Shown here: piece after piece, positions 23,771-32,648 of the stretch
How positions within the stretch are numbered: position 1 is the stretch's first letter
Layout of the letters: the number at the start of each line of letters is the position of its first letter
From: CALBTQ01 sp036743315
GTDB taxonomy: Bacteria; Lernaellota; Lernaellaia; Lernaellales; Lernaellaceae
DNA: 32,648 bases
Reading direction: 5' to 3'
Assembly (NCBI GenBank): GCA_036743315.1
Contig: DAINPV010000005.1
Location: 1-32,648, forward strand
Notes under the pieces: generated by a model
What the model saw: the letters and a program-made list of their open reading frames with translations, nothing else
Database searches by the model: none
What the model was told of the DNA's origin: nothing
Translations under genes and position numbers: made by a program

Positions 23771-24397
23771 ATGACCAAATGCTACTACCATCCGAAAGAA
23801 GACGCACTCTACGAATGCTCCATCTGCGGTAAGGCCATCTGCGGCGATTGCATGCGCTTTCTGGATGACGAACAAATCGTCTGCCCGGGCTGCACCCTGG
23901 AAAAGGGAGTCGATCTGGCCGACGACGGCACCAAAGAATATTTGGATCGCGTTCAGCAATTGCGCGATGAAGAAAAAAGACACGAAAGCAAATTTTCCAA
24001 AGCGCTGAAACTGATCAACGGATATCTCCTGTTGTCCATTTTACTGTTATTGGCCGTCAATGTGTACATCAGCAATTACCTGGGGCAAGCCGGCGCGCCG
24101 GCTACATTCAATTCCCAATTGTTCAAACAGTTGGGCGACCCGGTCAACGAAATGGCGTATATCCTCGCCAAGATTTTCCGGTACGCCAACGATCACGACG
24201 GGAAATACCCGGAAAAACTCGACGACTTGTTCCCCGCTTACCTGGAAAGGCTGCCCCGCGTACTGGGAACCGACGAACAATACTCATACGCGCCGATCAA
24301 AGGCGAAGAGGGTTTCATCTTCAATTTGCCGCGCGCCGACCGCTTCGGCTATCGCAAACTTTACGTCACGGCGGATGGGATGATAAAAACCGAATGA
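23771..24397 (+). CDS. Zinc-finger membrane protein with pseudopilin-like C-terminus
   Basis: The 208-residue protein begins with a B-box-like zinc finger: C4, H7, C16, C19, C24, C27, C38 and C41, enough for two zinc ions. A charged coiled coil follows (about 50-80), one membrane helix (about 82-101), and a C-terminal domain with YANDHDGKYPEKLDDLFP, reminiscent of the segment found in GspG-like pseudopilins. The zinc finger would be cytoplasmic and the C-terminal domain outside. The start has GAGG upstream. It overlaps the following prepilin-like gene by 4 bases (ATGA), so the two probably act together. I do not recognise a named family. Confidence 0.82.
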   Translation: MTKCYYHPKEDALYECSICGKAICGDCMRFLDDEQIVCPGCTLEKGVDLADDGTKEYLDRVQQLRDEEKRHESKFSKALKLINGYLLLSILLLLAVNVYISNYLGQAGAPATFNSQLFKQLGDPVNEMAYILAKIFRYANDHDGKYPEKLDDLFPAYLERLPRVLGTDEQYSYAPIKGEEGFIFNLPRADRFGYRKLYVTADGMIKTE

Positions 24398-24828
24398 GGA
24401 AACGCAACGGCTTTACCATTGTCGATATCCTGTTCTGGCTGATCATTCTGATCCTGGTCGGTCAGGCGGCGCTGCGCTTCGACGATGTATATCAAGCACA
24501 TTACCGATTTGTTTGTTATGAAAATCACGAGGCGGTCGACAAATTGCTGTGGAGCGTCTGCGCGGAACAACAACGCGAAATCTGGGATGTTCTCACCGCT
24601 TATCCCGTTTTGTATCCGGATGACCGCCCCGCCCAACTGGTCGTCGTTTTCAAACCGCGATTAAGTGAATACGAACATTCCATCGTCATCGAGCCTTTGC
24701 ATCGTTGGGGGCCGATCGAATCGCCGGTCTGCCCGCTCGATCATCACCCCCCCCTGGTTTCTTCGATCAATTATTTGTTTTATGCCGGCAAGTGGCACTG
24801 CCTGTTCAACCAATACCATTCCGAGTAG
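24394..24828 (+). CDS. Prepilin-like protein with Asp at +5
   Basis: The 144-residue protein starts MRKRNG, then FTIVDILFWLIILILVGQAAL: a basic leader, a Gly-Phe cleavage site and a hydrophobic helix, as in type IV prepilins, but the conserved Glu at +5 is Asp. The remainder (four later cysteines: in FVCYE, SVCAEQ, PVCPLD and WHCLF) does not match a pilin head I know. It is coupled by ATGA to the zinc-finger membrane protein. It may be a specialised pseudopilin of a secretion or sensing system. A weak terminator-like hairpin lies just downstream. Confidence 0.75.
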   Translation: MRKRNGFTIVDILFWLIILILVGQAALRFDDVYQAHYRFVCYENHEAVDKLLWSVCAEQQREIWDVLTAYPVLYPDDRPAQLVVVFKPRLSEYEHSIVIEPLHRWGPIESPVCPLDHHPPLVSSINYLFYAGKWHCLFNQYHSE

Positions 24829-24849
24829 GGTTGTAGCGCCGCGTTGGGG

Positions 24850-24865
24850 GAGTGCCCACTCTTTT
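24850..24865 (+). terminator. Weak terminator-like hairpin after the prepilin-like gene
   Basis: GAGTG-CC-CACTC followed by TTTT lies 22 bases after the stop. The loop would open to about four bases, leaving a 4-base stem, so termination may be inefficient. It marks the end of the long run that starts at ntrX. Confidence 0.35.
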
Positions 24866-24909
24866 CCCGAGATGATACTGGGAATTTTGTCAAAATAATA
24901 TTTTATACA

Positions 24910-24935
24910 CTTCGAGTAGAATATATTCATCGAAG
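24910..24935. promoter_or_regulatory. Inverted repeat upstream of the grpE promoter
   Basis: CTTCGA-N14-TCGAAG is a perfect 6-base inverted repeat whose spacer contains a second palindrome, GAATATATTC. It ends 22 bases before the -35 box of the grpE promoter, a place suited to an activator. It is unlike CIRCE (TTAGCACTC-N9-GAGTGCTAA). Confidence 0.4.
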
Positions 24936-24957
24936 CTGAAAGAATAGAAGGTATCGC

Positions 24958-24987
24958 TTGACATATCTAAGCCAAACCAATTATAAA
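24958..24987 (+). promoter_or_regulatory. Housekeeping-type promoter of the grpE-dnaK unit
   Basis: A consensus -35 TTGACA (24958-24963) is followed after 18 bases by TATAAA (24982-24987), or 17 bases by TTATAA. The start would be near 24994, giving a leader of about 80 bases. The -35 within CTTGAC also resembles a sigma-32 box, but the -10 region is a poor sigma-32 match. No CIRCE element is visible between 24829 and 25076. Confidence 0.65.
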
Positions 24988-25076
24988 AATACGATTCCTG
25001 GGGAGGGTTTATCGGTGTATCTTTTCGTGCGCAATCCGGAAGGGTAACGATTTTCGCTAAAGGAGTATGCAGTTCC

Positions 25077-26015
25077 GTGAGTCCAGACAAGAAAAAGGAA
25101 AATGGAATCGTTGCCGATATCCCCGAGTCGGTTTTTGAGGAAGCGCTCAAAGCCGTTGAAAACATTCAAGCACAAGCCCAACAAAAGCGAAAACAAGCCC
25201 AAACCAAGCCGATTGAAAAGGCGACCGACATCGAGATCGTGGAAGAAGATTCAGAAATTATCGATCTAATGGAAATTCTCGATGATGGTGAAGTCGAGAA
25301 AAAGCCGGTTGCCAAAAGGCCGGATAAAGCGGAAAGCATCGATAACGATTTGGCTGTATTGTCCAAATTGCTGGAAGACGAATACAACCTGGAAAAAGAA
25401 GCCGATTTCTTTAAAAACGTGCTGTTCGACAGTATGCAGGAATCGGCGGATAAAAAAATCGACGAAAGCATTCTCAAGGAAAAGGAAGGGCAAATCCAGG
25501 AATTGGCCGAACGGCTCACCAGTCTGCGGACGGAATTTGAAAAATTCCGCCAACGATTGACCAAAGAGGCCGAACAAACCAAGCGTTTCAGCAATGAGTC
25601 ATTGATATTGCAACTTTTACCGATTTTAGATAATTTAGAGCGTGCCATCGAACATGCTGAACATTCGGATGATAAAAACGCCATGATCCTGGGTGTTCGG
25701 TTGATTCATAAGCAATTGTTGGATACTTTTGCCAACGCCGGCGTGAAAGCACTGGAGGCCAAGGGCAAACAATTCGATCCCGCATACCACGAAGCAATGG
25801 TTATGTTGGATACGGAGGAAGTACCGCCCAATGTGGTCATCAGCGAGTACCAACGGGGCTATCTGTTGTTTGAACGATTGCTGCGCCCTTCGAAAGTCGT
25901 GGTGAGTAAAAATCCGAACGGTGTTCCCGGATCGGCAAGCGAGCTCAAGCAAGCAGGGGGTGACGATTCCGCAACGACGGTTCCAAACGGGGAATCCTCG
26001 AAGCAGAATGGCTGA
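25077..26015 (+). CDS. grpE: GrpE nucleotide exchange factor with long acidic N-terminus
   Basis: GrpE opens the DnaK nucleotide pocket and releases ADP. The GrpE core runs from about residue 133 to 278: a long helix (KEGQIQELAERLTSLRTEF), NLERAIEH, FDPAYHEAM and the beta-domain signature YQRGYLLFERLLRPSKVVVS. The 312-residue protein is far longer than the usual 180-200 because of about 130 acidic, helix-prone residues at the N-terminus. Start is GTG at 25077, with AAAGGAG 12 bases upstream; an ATG at 25067 is out of frame. The gene has visibly lower GC than the genes around it. It lies 57 bases before dnaK. Confidence 0.93.
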   Translation: MSPDKKKENGIVADIPESVFEEALKAVENIQAQAQQKRKQAQTKPIEKATDIEIVEEDSEIIDLMEILDDGEVEKKPVAKRPDKAESIDNDLAVLSKLLEDEYNLEKEADFFKNVLFDSMQESADKKIDESILKEKEGQIQELAERLTSLRTEFEKFRQRLTKEAEQTKRFSNESLILQLLPILDNLERAIEHAEHSDDKNAMILGVRLIHKQLLDTFANAGVKALEAKGKQFDPAYHEAMVMLDTEEVPPNVVISEYQRGYLLFERLLRPSKVVVSKNPNGVPGSASELKQAGGDDSATTVPNGESSKQNG

Positions 26016-26036
26016 TATTCGATAGGGGAAAGTAAA

Positions 26037-26059
26037 CCTGGAGGGCTCGGCCCTTTAGG
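26037..26059 (+). promoter_or_regulatory. Hairpin overlapping the dnaK ribosome-binding region
   Basis: CCTGGAGGGC-TCG-GCCCTTTAGG can fold into a 10-base-pair hairpin with two G-U pairs and a 3-base loop. The right arm runs into the repeated AGGAGGAGG Shine-Dalgarno stretch before the dnaK ATG, taking up its first AGG. It could modulate dnaK translation or stabilise a processed message; this is inferred from pairing only. Confidence 0.4.
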
Positions 26060-26072
26060 AGGAGGAGAAATT

Positions 26073-27956
<1,884 letters not shown>

Positions 27957-27977
27957 TTCTCATTATTCCGTACCGTC

Positions 27978-28011
27978 AAGGGGTGCGACCTTCAAGGACG
28001 TACCCCTTTTT
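27978..28011 (+). terminator. Intrinsic terminator-like hairpin between dnaK and dnaJ
   Basis: AAGGGGTGCG (27978-27987) pairs with CGTACCCCTT (27999-28008) with one mismatch; T residues continue to 28011. This is a GC-rich stem with a T tract and an 11-base loop, the form of a rho-independent terminator. Since dnaJ starts 16 bases later without a visible promoter, it may act as a partial terminator that lowers dnaJ expression relative to dnaK. Confidence 0.65.
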
Positions 28012-28026
28012 GATATCCAAGAAGCG

Positions 28027-29136
28027 ATGCAGGACCACTATAAAACACTGGGCGTAAGTCCGCGCGATGATTTCGAGGCCATTCGCCGCACCTACCGGCG
28101 GCTGGTGCGTGAACTGCACCCGGACTTCAGCGACGATCCGACCGCGCATGCGCGCTTCCTCGAGGTCGCCGAAGCGTACCGCATTCTCGCCGACCACAAG
28201 GCCCGTCGCCGCTACGACGCCGAACGCCTGCTGCGGCTGCTTGTCCCCTCGCCGCGCCTGCGCGAACTGGTCGACGATCCGCAATTGCGCCATAAGGTCG
28301 CCGCGACCATCGCCCAGGGTTTGCGTCGGCTGACCTCCTACGCCGTGCCGCCCAAGGGCCTTGCCGGACACAACGTCGAATTGACGCGGGAAATTTCCTT
28401 CGCCGAAAGCTACGCCGGCGCGCGCCTGCCGGCGACCTATCGTCGCCGCGAACGCTGCCGTGACTGCGGCGGCGTCGGTTGCGCCACGACCGCGCCCTGC
28501 CCGGCCTGCGCGGGGAGCGGGCGGATTATCGTCGGCGGTCCATTGGGCATCGCCAAACGCTGTCCGCGCTGCGGCGGCTACGGCCTACGCGGCGAAGGCG
28601 TCTGTTCATCCTGCCGGGGACAGGGGATGATCGAGCACGAAACCTCCGTTAAAATTAAAGTGCCCGCCGGCGTGGAGCACCTGGGTCGTTTGCGCATCAA
28701 GGGCCGAGGCGACCAGGGGCGCCTGGGCGGCGTCGACGGCGATCTGGTGGTGGAAATCCGCGTCGCCGGCTCGCTCAATTTTTCCCGCAGCGGCCGCGAC
28801 CTGTCGACCGACATCACCATCGGCGCCGGCACGGCCGTGCTGGGCGGAGCGGTGGACGTTCCCCTGCCCGACGGCCGAACCATCGAAGCGATCCTGCCCG
28901 GCGGGCTGTACAGCGGTCGCCGGGTCCGCCTGGCCGGCCGGGGATTTCCCCACCTGGACCAAGAACGACGAGGCGATTTGTTTCTGACCGTCGAGGTCGC
29001 CCCGCCCGACCTGCTGCCCGCCGCACAGCGCGCCAAGGTCGAAGAATGGCTGCGCGAAGCGCAACGCACCGGCGGTCACGTGCCTGCGGAGTTGAATCGC
29101 CAAGTACGCCGCATTTTCGGGAGTGACGAACCATGA
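28027..29136 (+). CDS. dnaJ: DnaJ-like co-chaperone lacking a Gly/Phe region
   Basis: The 369-residue protein has an N-terminal J domain with HPD at 31-33, four CxxCxGxG-type zinc motifs (CRDCGGVG, CPACAGSG, CPRCGGYG and CSSCRGQG, about residues 144-200) and C-terminal substrate domains (KIKVPAGVEHLGRLRIKGRGDQG, later GDLFLTVEV). The glycine/phenylalanine-rich linker that normally follows the J domain is replaced by a helical, Arg/Leu-rich stretch (about 65-110). The start is the ATG at 28027 at the beginning of the J domain; its ribosome-binding site (AAGAAG) is weak. It overlaps the next gene by ATGA. It stimulates DnaK ATPase and delivers substrates. Confidence 0.9.
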   Translation: MQDHYKTLGVSPRDDFEAIRRTYRRLVRELHPDFSDDPTAHARFLEVAEAYRILADHKARRRYDAERLLRLLVPSPRLRELVDDPQLRHKVAATIAQGLRRLTSYAVPPKGLAGHNVELTREISFAESYAGARLPATYRRRERCRDCGGVGCATTAPCPACAGSGRIIVGGPLGIAKRCPRCGGYGLRGEGVCSSCRGQGMIEHETSVKIKVPAGVEHLGRLRIKGRGDQGRLGGVDGDLVVEIRVAGSLNFSRSGRDLSTDITIGAGTAVLGGAVDVPLPDGRTIEAILPGGLYSGRRVRLAGRGFPHLDQERRGDLFLTVEVAPPDLLPAAQRAKVEEWLREAQRTGGHVPAELNRQVRRIFGSDEP

Positions 29137-31046
29137 ATTATCGTCTGCGCCTATTCAGCGCTTTGTTGATCGCCACGTTGTTTGTCGGTTGCGCCGTGCA
29201 CACGGCTTCCTCGCCGCCGTTGACCGGCGACGATTCGCCGGAGTATGTGCAGGCCTTGTTCGAAAAGGGCGAGGCCAACTACCGCAACAACTTGAAAAAC
29301 AAGGCGCTCGAATACTATTTCCTCATCGTCGAGCGCTACCCGCAAAGCAAGCAGGCGGCCCCCTCGTATTACAAAATCGGCCGCATCCACATGGACAAAA
29401 ACGATTACGAAAAGGCGCTCCACTACTTCAAGCTGTTGGTCAGCCAGCACCCGGAAACGCCTTACGCCCTCGAAGCGCATTATCAAATGGGCGTGTGCTA
29501 TTTTCAGCAGGGCAAATACGACCTGGTTTTGCAGACCCTCGGTTATTACACTAATGTCCGCGATGCCAAACGGTTGCCCAAGGCGCGCCGTTTGATGGGC
29601 GACGCCTACTACAAAACCGAAAAGTACGGCGACGCCCTGCTCGCTTATGCCGCGGTGAGCGCTTCGTTGGATCGTCCGGAGCAGGTCGAGTTGCTCAAGC
29701 AGACGCGACTGCTGGTCGAACAACATCTTTCGACCGGCGAGTTGCTCACGCTGATTCCGCGCATGGCCGACGGTCCGATCGCCGATTTCACGCGCTATCG
29801 CGTCGGCCAGGAACTGATGACCCAGGGCAAACGCGCCGACGCCTCCAAGGTGTTGCGCGACATCAACTTCTCCAAGCGCAAGTACAAGTTTTACGACAAA
29901 GCCGCCAAGCTGCTGGAAATGGCCGAATCGCCGGGCGTCGCACCCGCCGCCGGCATTCCCACCGGGCGCGATGAAATCGTCATGCCCGCGGCGCCGGAGC
30001 GATCGGAAGCCAAACACAGCATCGGCGTGCTGCTGCCCCTCAGCGGCAAGCGCGCGGTCTTCGGCCGCGAGGTGCTGCACGGCATCATGCAGGGCGTCGA
30101 ATTGTTCGGCGCGCGGCGCGGCGCCCCGTTCAAGGTCGTGCTGTACGACACGCAGGGCAACCCGGAAGAAGCGGTCAAGGGCGTGGAGCAACTGGCCGAC
30201 GATCCCAGCGTGATGGCGATCATCGGACCGTTGTTGGGCAACTGCGCGCCGGCGGCGGCCGAAGCGGCCGAGCGGCGCCGCATTCCGTTGATCACGCTGA
30301 CCACGCGCGAAAAAATCGCCGACGGCGGCCGGTGGGCGTTCCGTAATTTCCTCACCGCTTCGCTGCAGGTGAAGGCGTTGATCAACTACGCCGCCGAATA
30401 CCAGGGCGCGTTCCGCTTCGCGGTGCTCTACCCCGACAATCGCCAGGGCAAGCTCTACCGCGATCTGTTCGCCGCCAATCTCGATCCAAACCGCCATCGC
30501 CTGGTCGCTTCCGTCGCGTACTCGACCGACGAAACCGACTTCAAAAACGCCGTCCGCCAACTGAGCGCCGCTGGGCAATTCGACGCTTTGTTCATTCCCG
30601 ACAATCACCGCCGCGTGGCGCTGCTCGCGCCCCAGTTGGTGTACTACGGCGTCAAGGACGTCACCCTGCTGGGCACCAACGCCTGGAACCACGACGAGCT
30701 GGCGCGCAACGCCGGCAGCTACCTGCGCAAAGCGGTAATCGTCGACGGCTTCTTCGCCCGGGCGGCGAATCCGGAAGTCACCGAGTTCGTCGAGGGCTAC
30801 CGGCGCACTTTCAACGATCCGCCGACGTTCCTGTCCGCCGTCGGCTACGATACCGCGCGCATGCTCGGCTACATTCTCAATCGCGCGCCGGACATGACCA
30901 GTCGCGAGACGATGCGCCGCGAACTGCTGGGCCTGCAGGATTTCCCCGGCGCGACCGGCGAACTGACGATGGGCGAAAACCGCGAAACCGGCCGCCGATT
31001 GTATCTGCTGCGCGTCGGCGAAACCCACATCGAAGAAATGTTCTGA
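29133..31046 (+). CDS. LpoA-like lipoprotein: TPR plus periplasmic-binding-protein domain
   Basis: The 637-residue protein starts with a signal ending in LFVGC (Cys20), so it is probably a lipoprotein. Residues about 35-270 form TPR/YfiO-like helical repeats (YVQALFEKGEANYRNN, YYKIGRIHMDKNDYEKAL). Residues about 295-620 are a type I periplasmic-binding fold (SIGVLLPLSGKRAVFGREVLHGIMQG). This combination is that of LpoA, the outer-membrane activator of penicillin-binding protein 1A, and of related LivK-type receptors. The gene is coupled to dnaJ by ATGA and ends 2 bases before the helicase gene. A peptidoglycan role is likely but not proven. Confidence 0.85.
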   Translation: MNYRLRLFSALLIATLFVGCAVHTASSPPLTGDDSPEYVQALFEKGEANYRNNLKNKALEYYFLIVERYPQSKQAAPSYYKIGRIHMDKNDYEKALHYFKLLVSQHPETPYALEAHYQMGVCYFQQGKYDLVLQTLGYYTNVRDAKRLPKARRLMGDAYYKTEKYGDALLAYAAVSASLDRPEQVELLKQTRLLVEQHLSTGELLTLIPRMADGPIADFTRYRVGQELMTQGKRADASKVLRDINFSKRKYKFYDKAAKLLEMAESPGVAPAAGIPTGRDEIVMPAAPERSEAKHSIGVLLPLSGKRAVFGREVLHGIMQGVELFGARRGAPFKVVLYDTQGNPEEAVKGVEQLADDPSVMAIIGPLLGNCAPAAAEAAERRRIPLITLTTREKIADGGRWAFRNFLTASLQVKALINYAAEYQGAFRFAVLYPDNRQGKLYRDLFAANLDPNRHRLVASVAYSTDETDFKNAVRQLSAAGQFDALFIPDNHRRVALLAPQLVYYGVKDVTLLGTNAWNHDELARNAGSYLRKAVIVDGFFARAANPEVTEFVEGYRRTFNDPPTFLSAVGYDTARMLGYILNRAPDMTSRETMRRELLGLQDFPGATGELTMGENRETGRRLYLLRVGETHIEEMF

Positions 31047-31048
31047 CC

Positions 31049-32648
31049 TTGAACGGTTCCGATCTCGCCGCAATTTTCGGCCCGCAGGGCGTGCTCGCCG
31101 CGGTGTTCGAAAAGTATGAACATCGCCCCGGCCAGTTGCAGATGGCCGAGCACGTGCGCTCCGCCCTCGCCGATCGCGAAGTCGCCCTCATCGAAGCGCC
31201 CACCGGCACCGGCAAGACCATCGCCTACCTCGTGCCCGTTTTGCTCGCCGATCGTCGCGTGGTCGTCTCCACCGGCACCAAGGCGTTGCAGGAACAGATC
31301 GTCACCAAAGACGTGCCATTGGCGGAATCCGTGTTGGGCCGGTCGATCAAAGCGGTCGTCATGAAGGGCCGGCAGAATTACGTCTGCCGCTATCGGTTGA
31401 AACATTTTCTCGCCCAACCCGAATTCGCCTCGCGCGACGAGGCCTCGCTCTGGAAAAAAATCGAGCGCTGGGCCGAACTCACCCAGACCGGCGATCGCGC
31501 GGAAATTTCCGACCTGCCCGACGATTACCAGGCGTGGAAAGACATCTGCTCGTCGCCCAACACCTGCGTGGGCGTGCGCTGCCAGCACAACCGCGAATGC
31601 TTCATCACCAAGATGCGCGGACGCGCCGCGGCGGCCGATTTGATCGTCGTCAATCATCACCTGCTGTTCGCCGACCTTGCGGTGAAAATGAGCAGCGGCG
31701 GCGAAGGCCAGGTGATCCCCACCTTCGACGCGGTCATTTGCGACGAAGCGCATCAGATCGAAGAAACCGCCACCAGCTACTTCGGCGAAGTGACCAGTTC
31801 CTTCCGCTTCGAGGAATGGGAACGCGATCTGGCGCGCGTGTTGGCCGGCAACAAAATCGTCGACCACGAACTGACCGTCGCCGTTTCCGAGATGCGCCTG
31901 CTCTACGAGGGAATTTTCAAGCACTACCGCGGCCTGCCCGAAAACGTCAACCGCTTCCGCCCGGAGCATTGCACGACCGAAATTCTCGAGCTGCTCGCCA
32001 TGTTGACCAAGGCTTGCGCACGCATCGGCGCACGCCTGGAAGCCCTCGGGGCGAAGAAGGAGATCGTCGATTTCACTCCGCTGTCCCTGCGCGTGGGCGA
32101 ACTGGCGCGCATCACCGACGATGTGTGCGCCGCCAATGATCCCGGCTTCGTCTATTGGCGCGAAGTGCGCCCGCGCAGCGTCATCCTGCACAAGGCGCCG
32201 ATCGACCTATCCGGCGCGATGCAGGATTCGCTGTTCACCTTCACCACCTCGGTGGTCTTCACCAGCGCCACGCTGGCCAGCGGCGACAGCTTCGCTTACA
32301 TCAAGGATCGCCTGGGCATCGGCTTCGATTGCGTCGAGGCGCAACTGCCCACCTGCTTCGATTATCAGCGCCAGGGCGTGATGTACCTGCCCAAGGAAAT
32401 GCCCGATCCGGCGAACCCCGCTTTTCTCGACGCGATCCTGCCCGAAATCGAGCAGCTGATCCGCGCCAGCGGCGGACGCGCCTTCTGCCTGTTCACCTCG
32501 ATCCGCAACATGACCGCGGCCTACGAGGCGCTCAAGGACAAACTGCCCTTCCCCTGTATGTTGCAGGGCCAGGCGCCCAAGCACCTGCTCATCGAAAAGA
32601 AACGCGCCGAGCCCGAAACGGTGCTGTTCGCCACGGCCAGCTTCTGGG
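31049..32648 (+). CDS. DinG/XPD-type ATP-dependent DNA helicase (3' end outside window)
   Basis: About 533 codons of a superfamily 2 iron-sulphur helicase are present. Walker A APTGTGKT is at residues 50-57, the DEAH box at 232-235 (CDEAHQIEE) and motif III-like TSATLAS later. Cysteines C113, C167, C173, C178 and C184 lie where DinG and XPD bind a [4Fe-4S] cluster between motifs Ia and II. DinG-type proteins unwind DNA 5' to 3' and resolve R-loops or G-quadruplexes. The start is probably TTG at 31049, just after the preceding stop, with only a weak ribosome-binding site; a GTG at 31091 is possible. The frame is open to the window end. Confidence 0.9.
   Translation, partial: MNGSDLAAIFGPQGVLAAVFEKYEHRPGQLQMAEHVRSALADREVALIEAPTGTGKTIAYLVPVLLADRRVVVSTGTKALQEQIVTKDVPLAESVLGRSIKAVVMKGRQNYVCRYRLKHFLAQPEFASRDEASLWKKIERWAELTQTGDRAEISDLPDDYQAWKDICSSPNTCVGVRCQHNRECFITKMRGRAAAADLIVVNHHLLFADLAVKMSSGGEGQVIPTFDAVICDEAHQIEETATSYFGEVTSSFRFEEWERDLARVLAGNKIVDHELTVAVSEMRLLYEGIFKHYRGLPENVNRFRPEHCTTEILELLAMLTKACARIGARLEALGAKKEIVDFTPLSLRVGELARITDDVCAANDPGFVYWREVRPRSVILHKAPIDLSGAMQDSLFTFTTSVVFTSATLASGDSFAYIKDRLGIGFDCVEAQLPTCFDYQRQGVMYLPKEMPDPANPAFLDAILPEIEQLIRASGGRAFCLFTSIRNMTAAYEALKDKLPFPCMLQGQAPKHLLIEKKRAEPETVLFATASFW

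Noticed and set aside
24829..25076. CIRCE element or hrcA remnant before grpE
   Set aside because: I looked for TTAGCACTC-N9-GAGTGCTAA; only the GAGTG-CC-CACTC hairpin at 24850 is present, which lacks the CIRCE sequence and spacing.
25067..25138. ATG of a 23-codon frame right after AAAGGAG upstream of grpE
   Set aside because: Shine-Dalgarno spacing to this ATG is only about one base, and the encoded peptide has no signature; it overlaps the grpE start out of frame.
29151..31073. A 640-codon minus-strand frame opposite the LpoA-like gene
   Set aside because: Antisense shadow with no recognisable domain; the plus-strand frame has a lipobox, TPRs and a binding fold.

Overview
The window is a GC-rich (about 60% by eye), densely packed stretch of chromosome from a Gram-negative bacterium. 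Supporting features are type IV prepilins, a Tat signal, lipoproteins, an LpoA-like protein and an NtrY/NtrX two-component pair. The DUF4390-NtrY arrangement, the fibronectin-containing PilW-like prepilin and the LLPIC..C sensor module suggest a deltaproteobacterial/Myxococcota-grade lineage or a related candidate phylum. The sequence alone does not settle this. No rRNA, tRNA, CRISPR, insertion sequence or phage gene was seen.

Left third (1-10651, all minus strand). Two transcription units run leftwards. The distal one is a prepilin operon (GspH/FimT-like, PilV-like, and a PilW-like protein cut by the window edge) joined by 4-base ATGA overlaps. It is preceded by an AT-rich 258-base gap that carries a very good sigma-54 (-24/-12) promoter and a cluster of palindromes about 100-140 bases upstream of the predicted start. 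Before it comes a compact seven-gene unit: three tandem alkaline-phosphatase-superfamily enzymes (one cytosolic, one with a signal peptide plus membrane segment, one with a Tat signal), a 63-residue ribbon-helix-helix-like protein, a three-helix membrane protein, a PHP phosphoesterase and queC.

Middle (10765-24828, plus strand except one gene). A DUF4390 protein leads into the NtrY-type kinase. A membrane sensor with a C-terminal Cys-rich module lies on the opposite strand between ntrY and ntrX. NtrX heads a long run of overlapping genes: ispG, proS, pyrF, a lone glutamine amidotransferase, trmJ, an MBL-fold hydrolase, an orphan histidine kinase, a zinc-finger membrane protein and an unusual prepilin-like protein.

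Right third (24829-32648, plus strand). After an AT-rich regulatory gap with a strong housekeeping-type promoter come grpE (unusually long), dnaK, a terminator-like hairpin, a dnaJ-like gene without a G/F region, an LpoA-like lipoprotein and a DinG-type helicase that runs off the window.

The most interesting items are the seven-gene phosphatase/membrane-protein operon, the sigma-54 prepilin promoter with its palindrome cluster, the opposite-strand sensor splitting ntrYX, and the zinc-finger/prepilin pair beside an orphan kinase.
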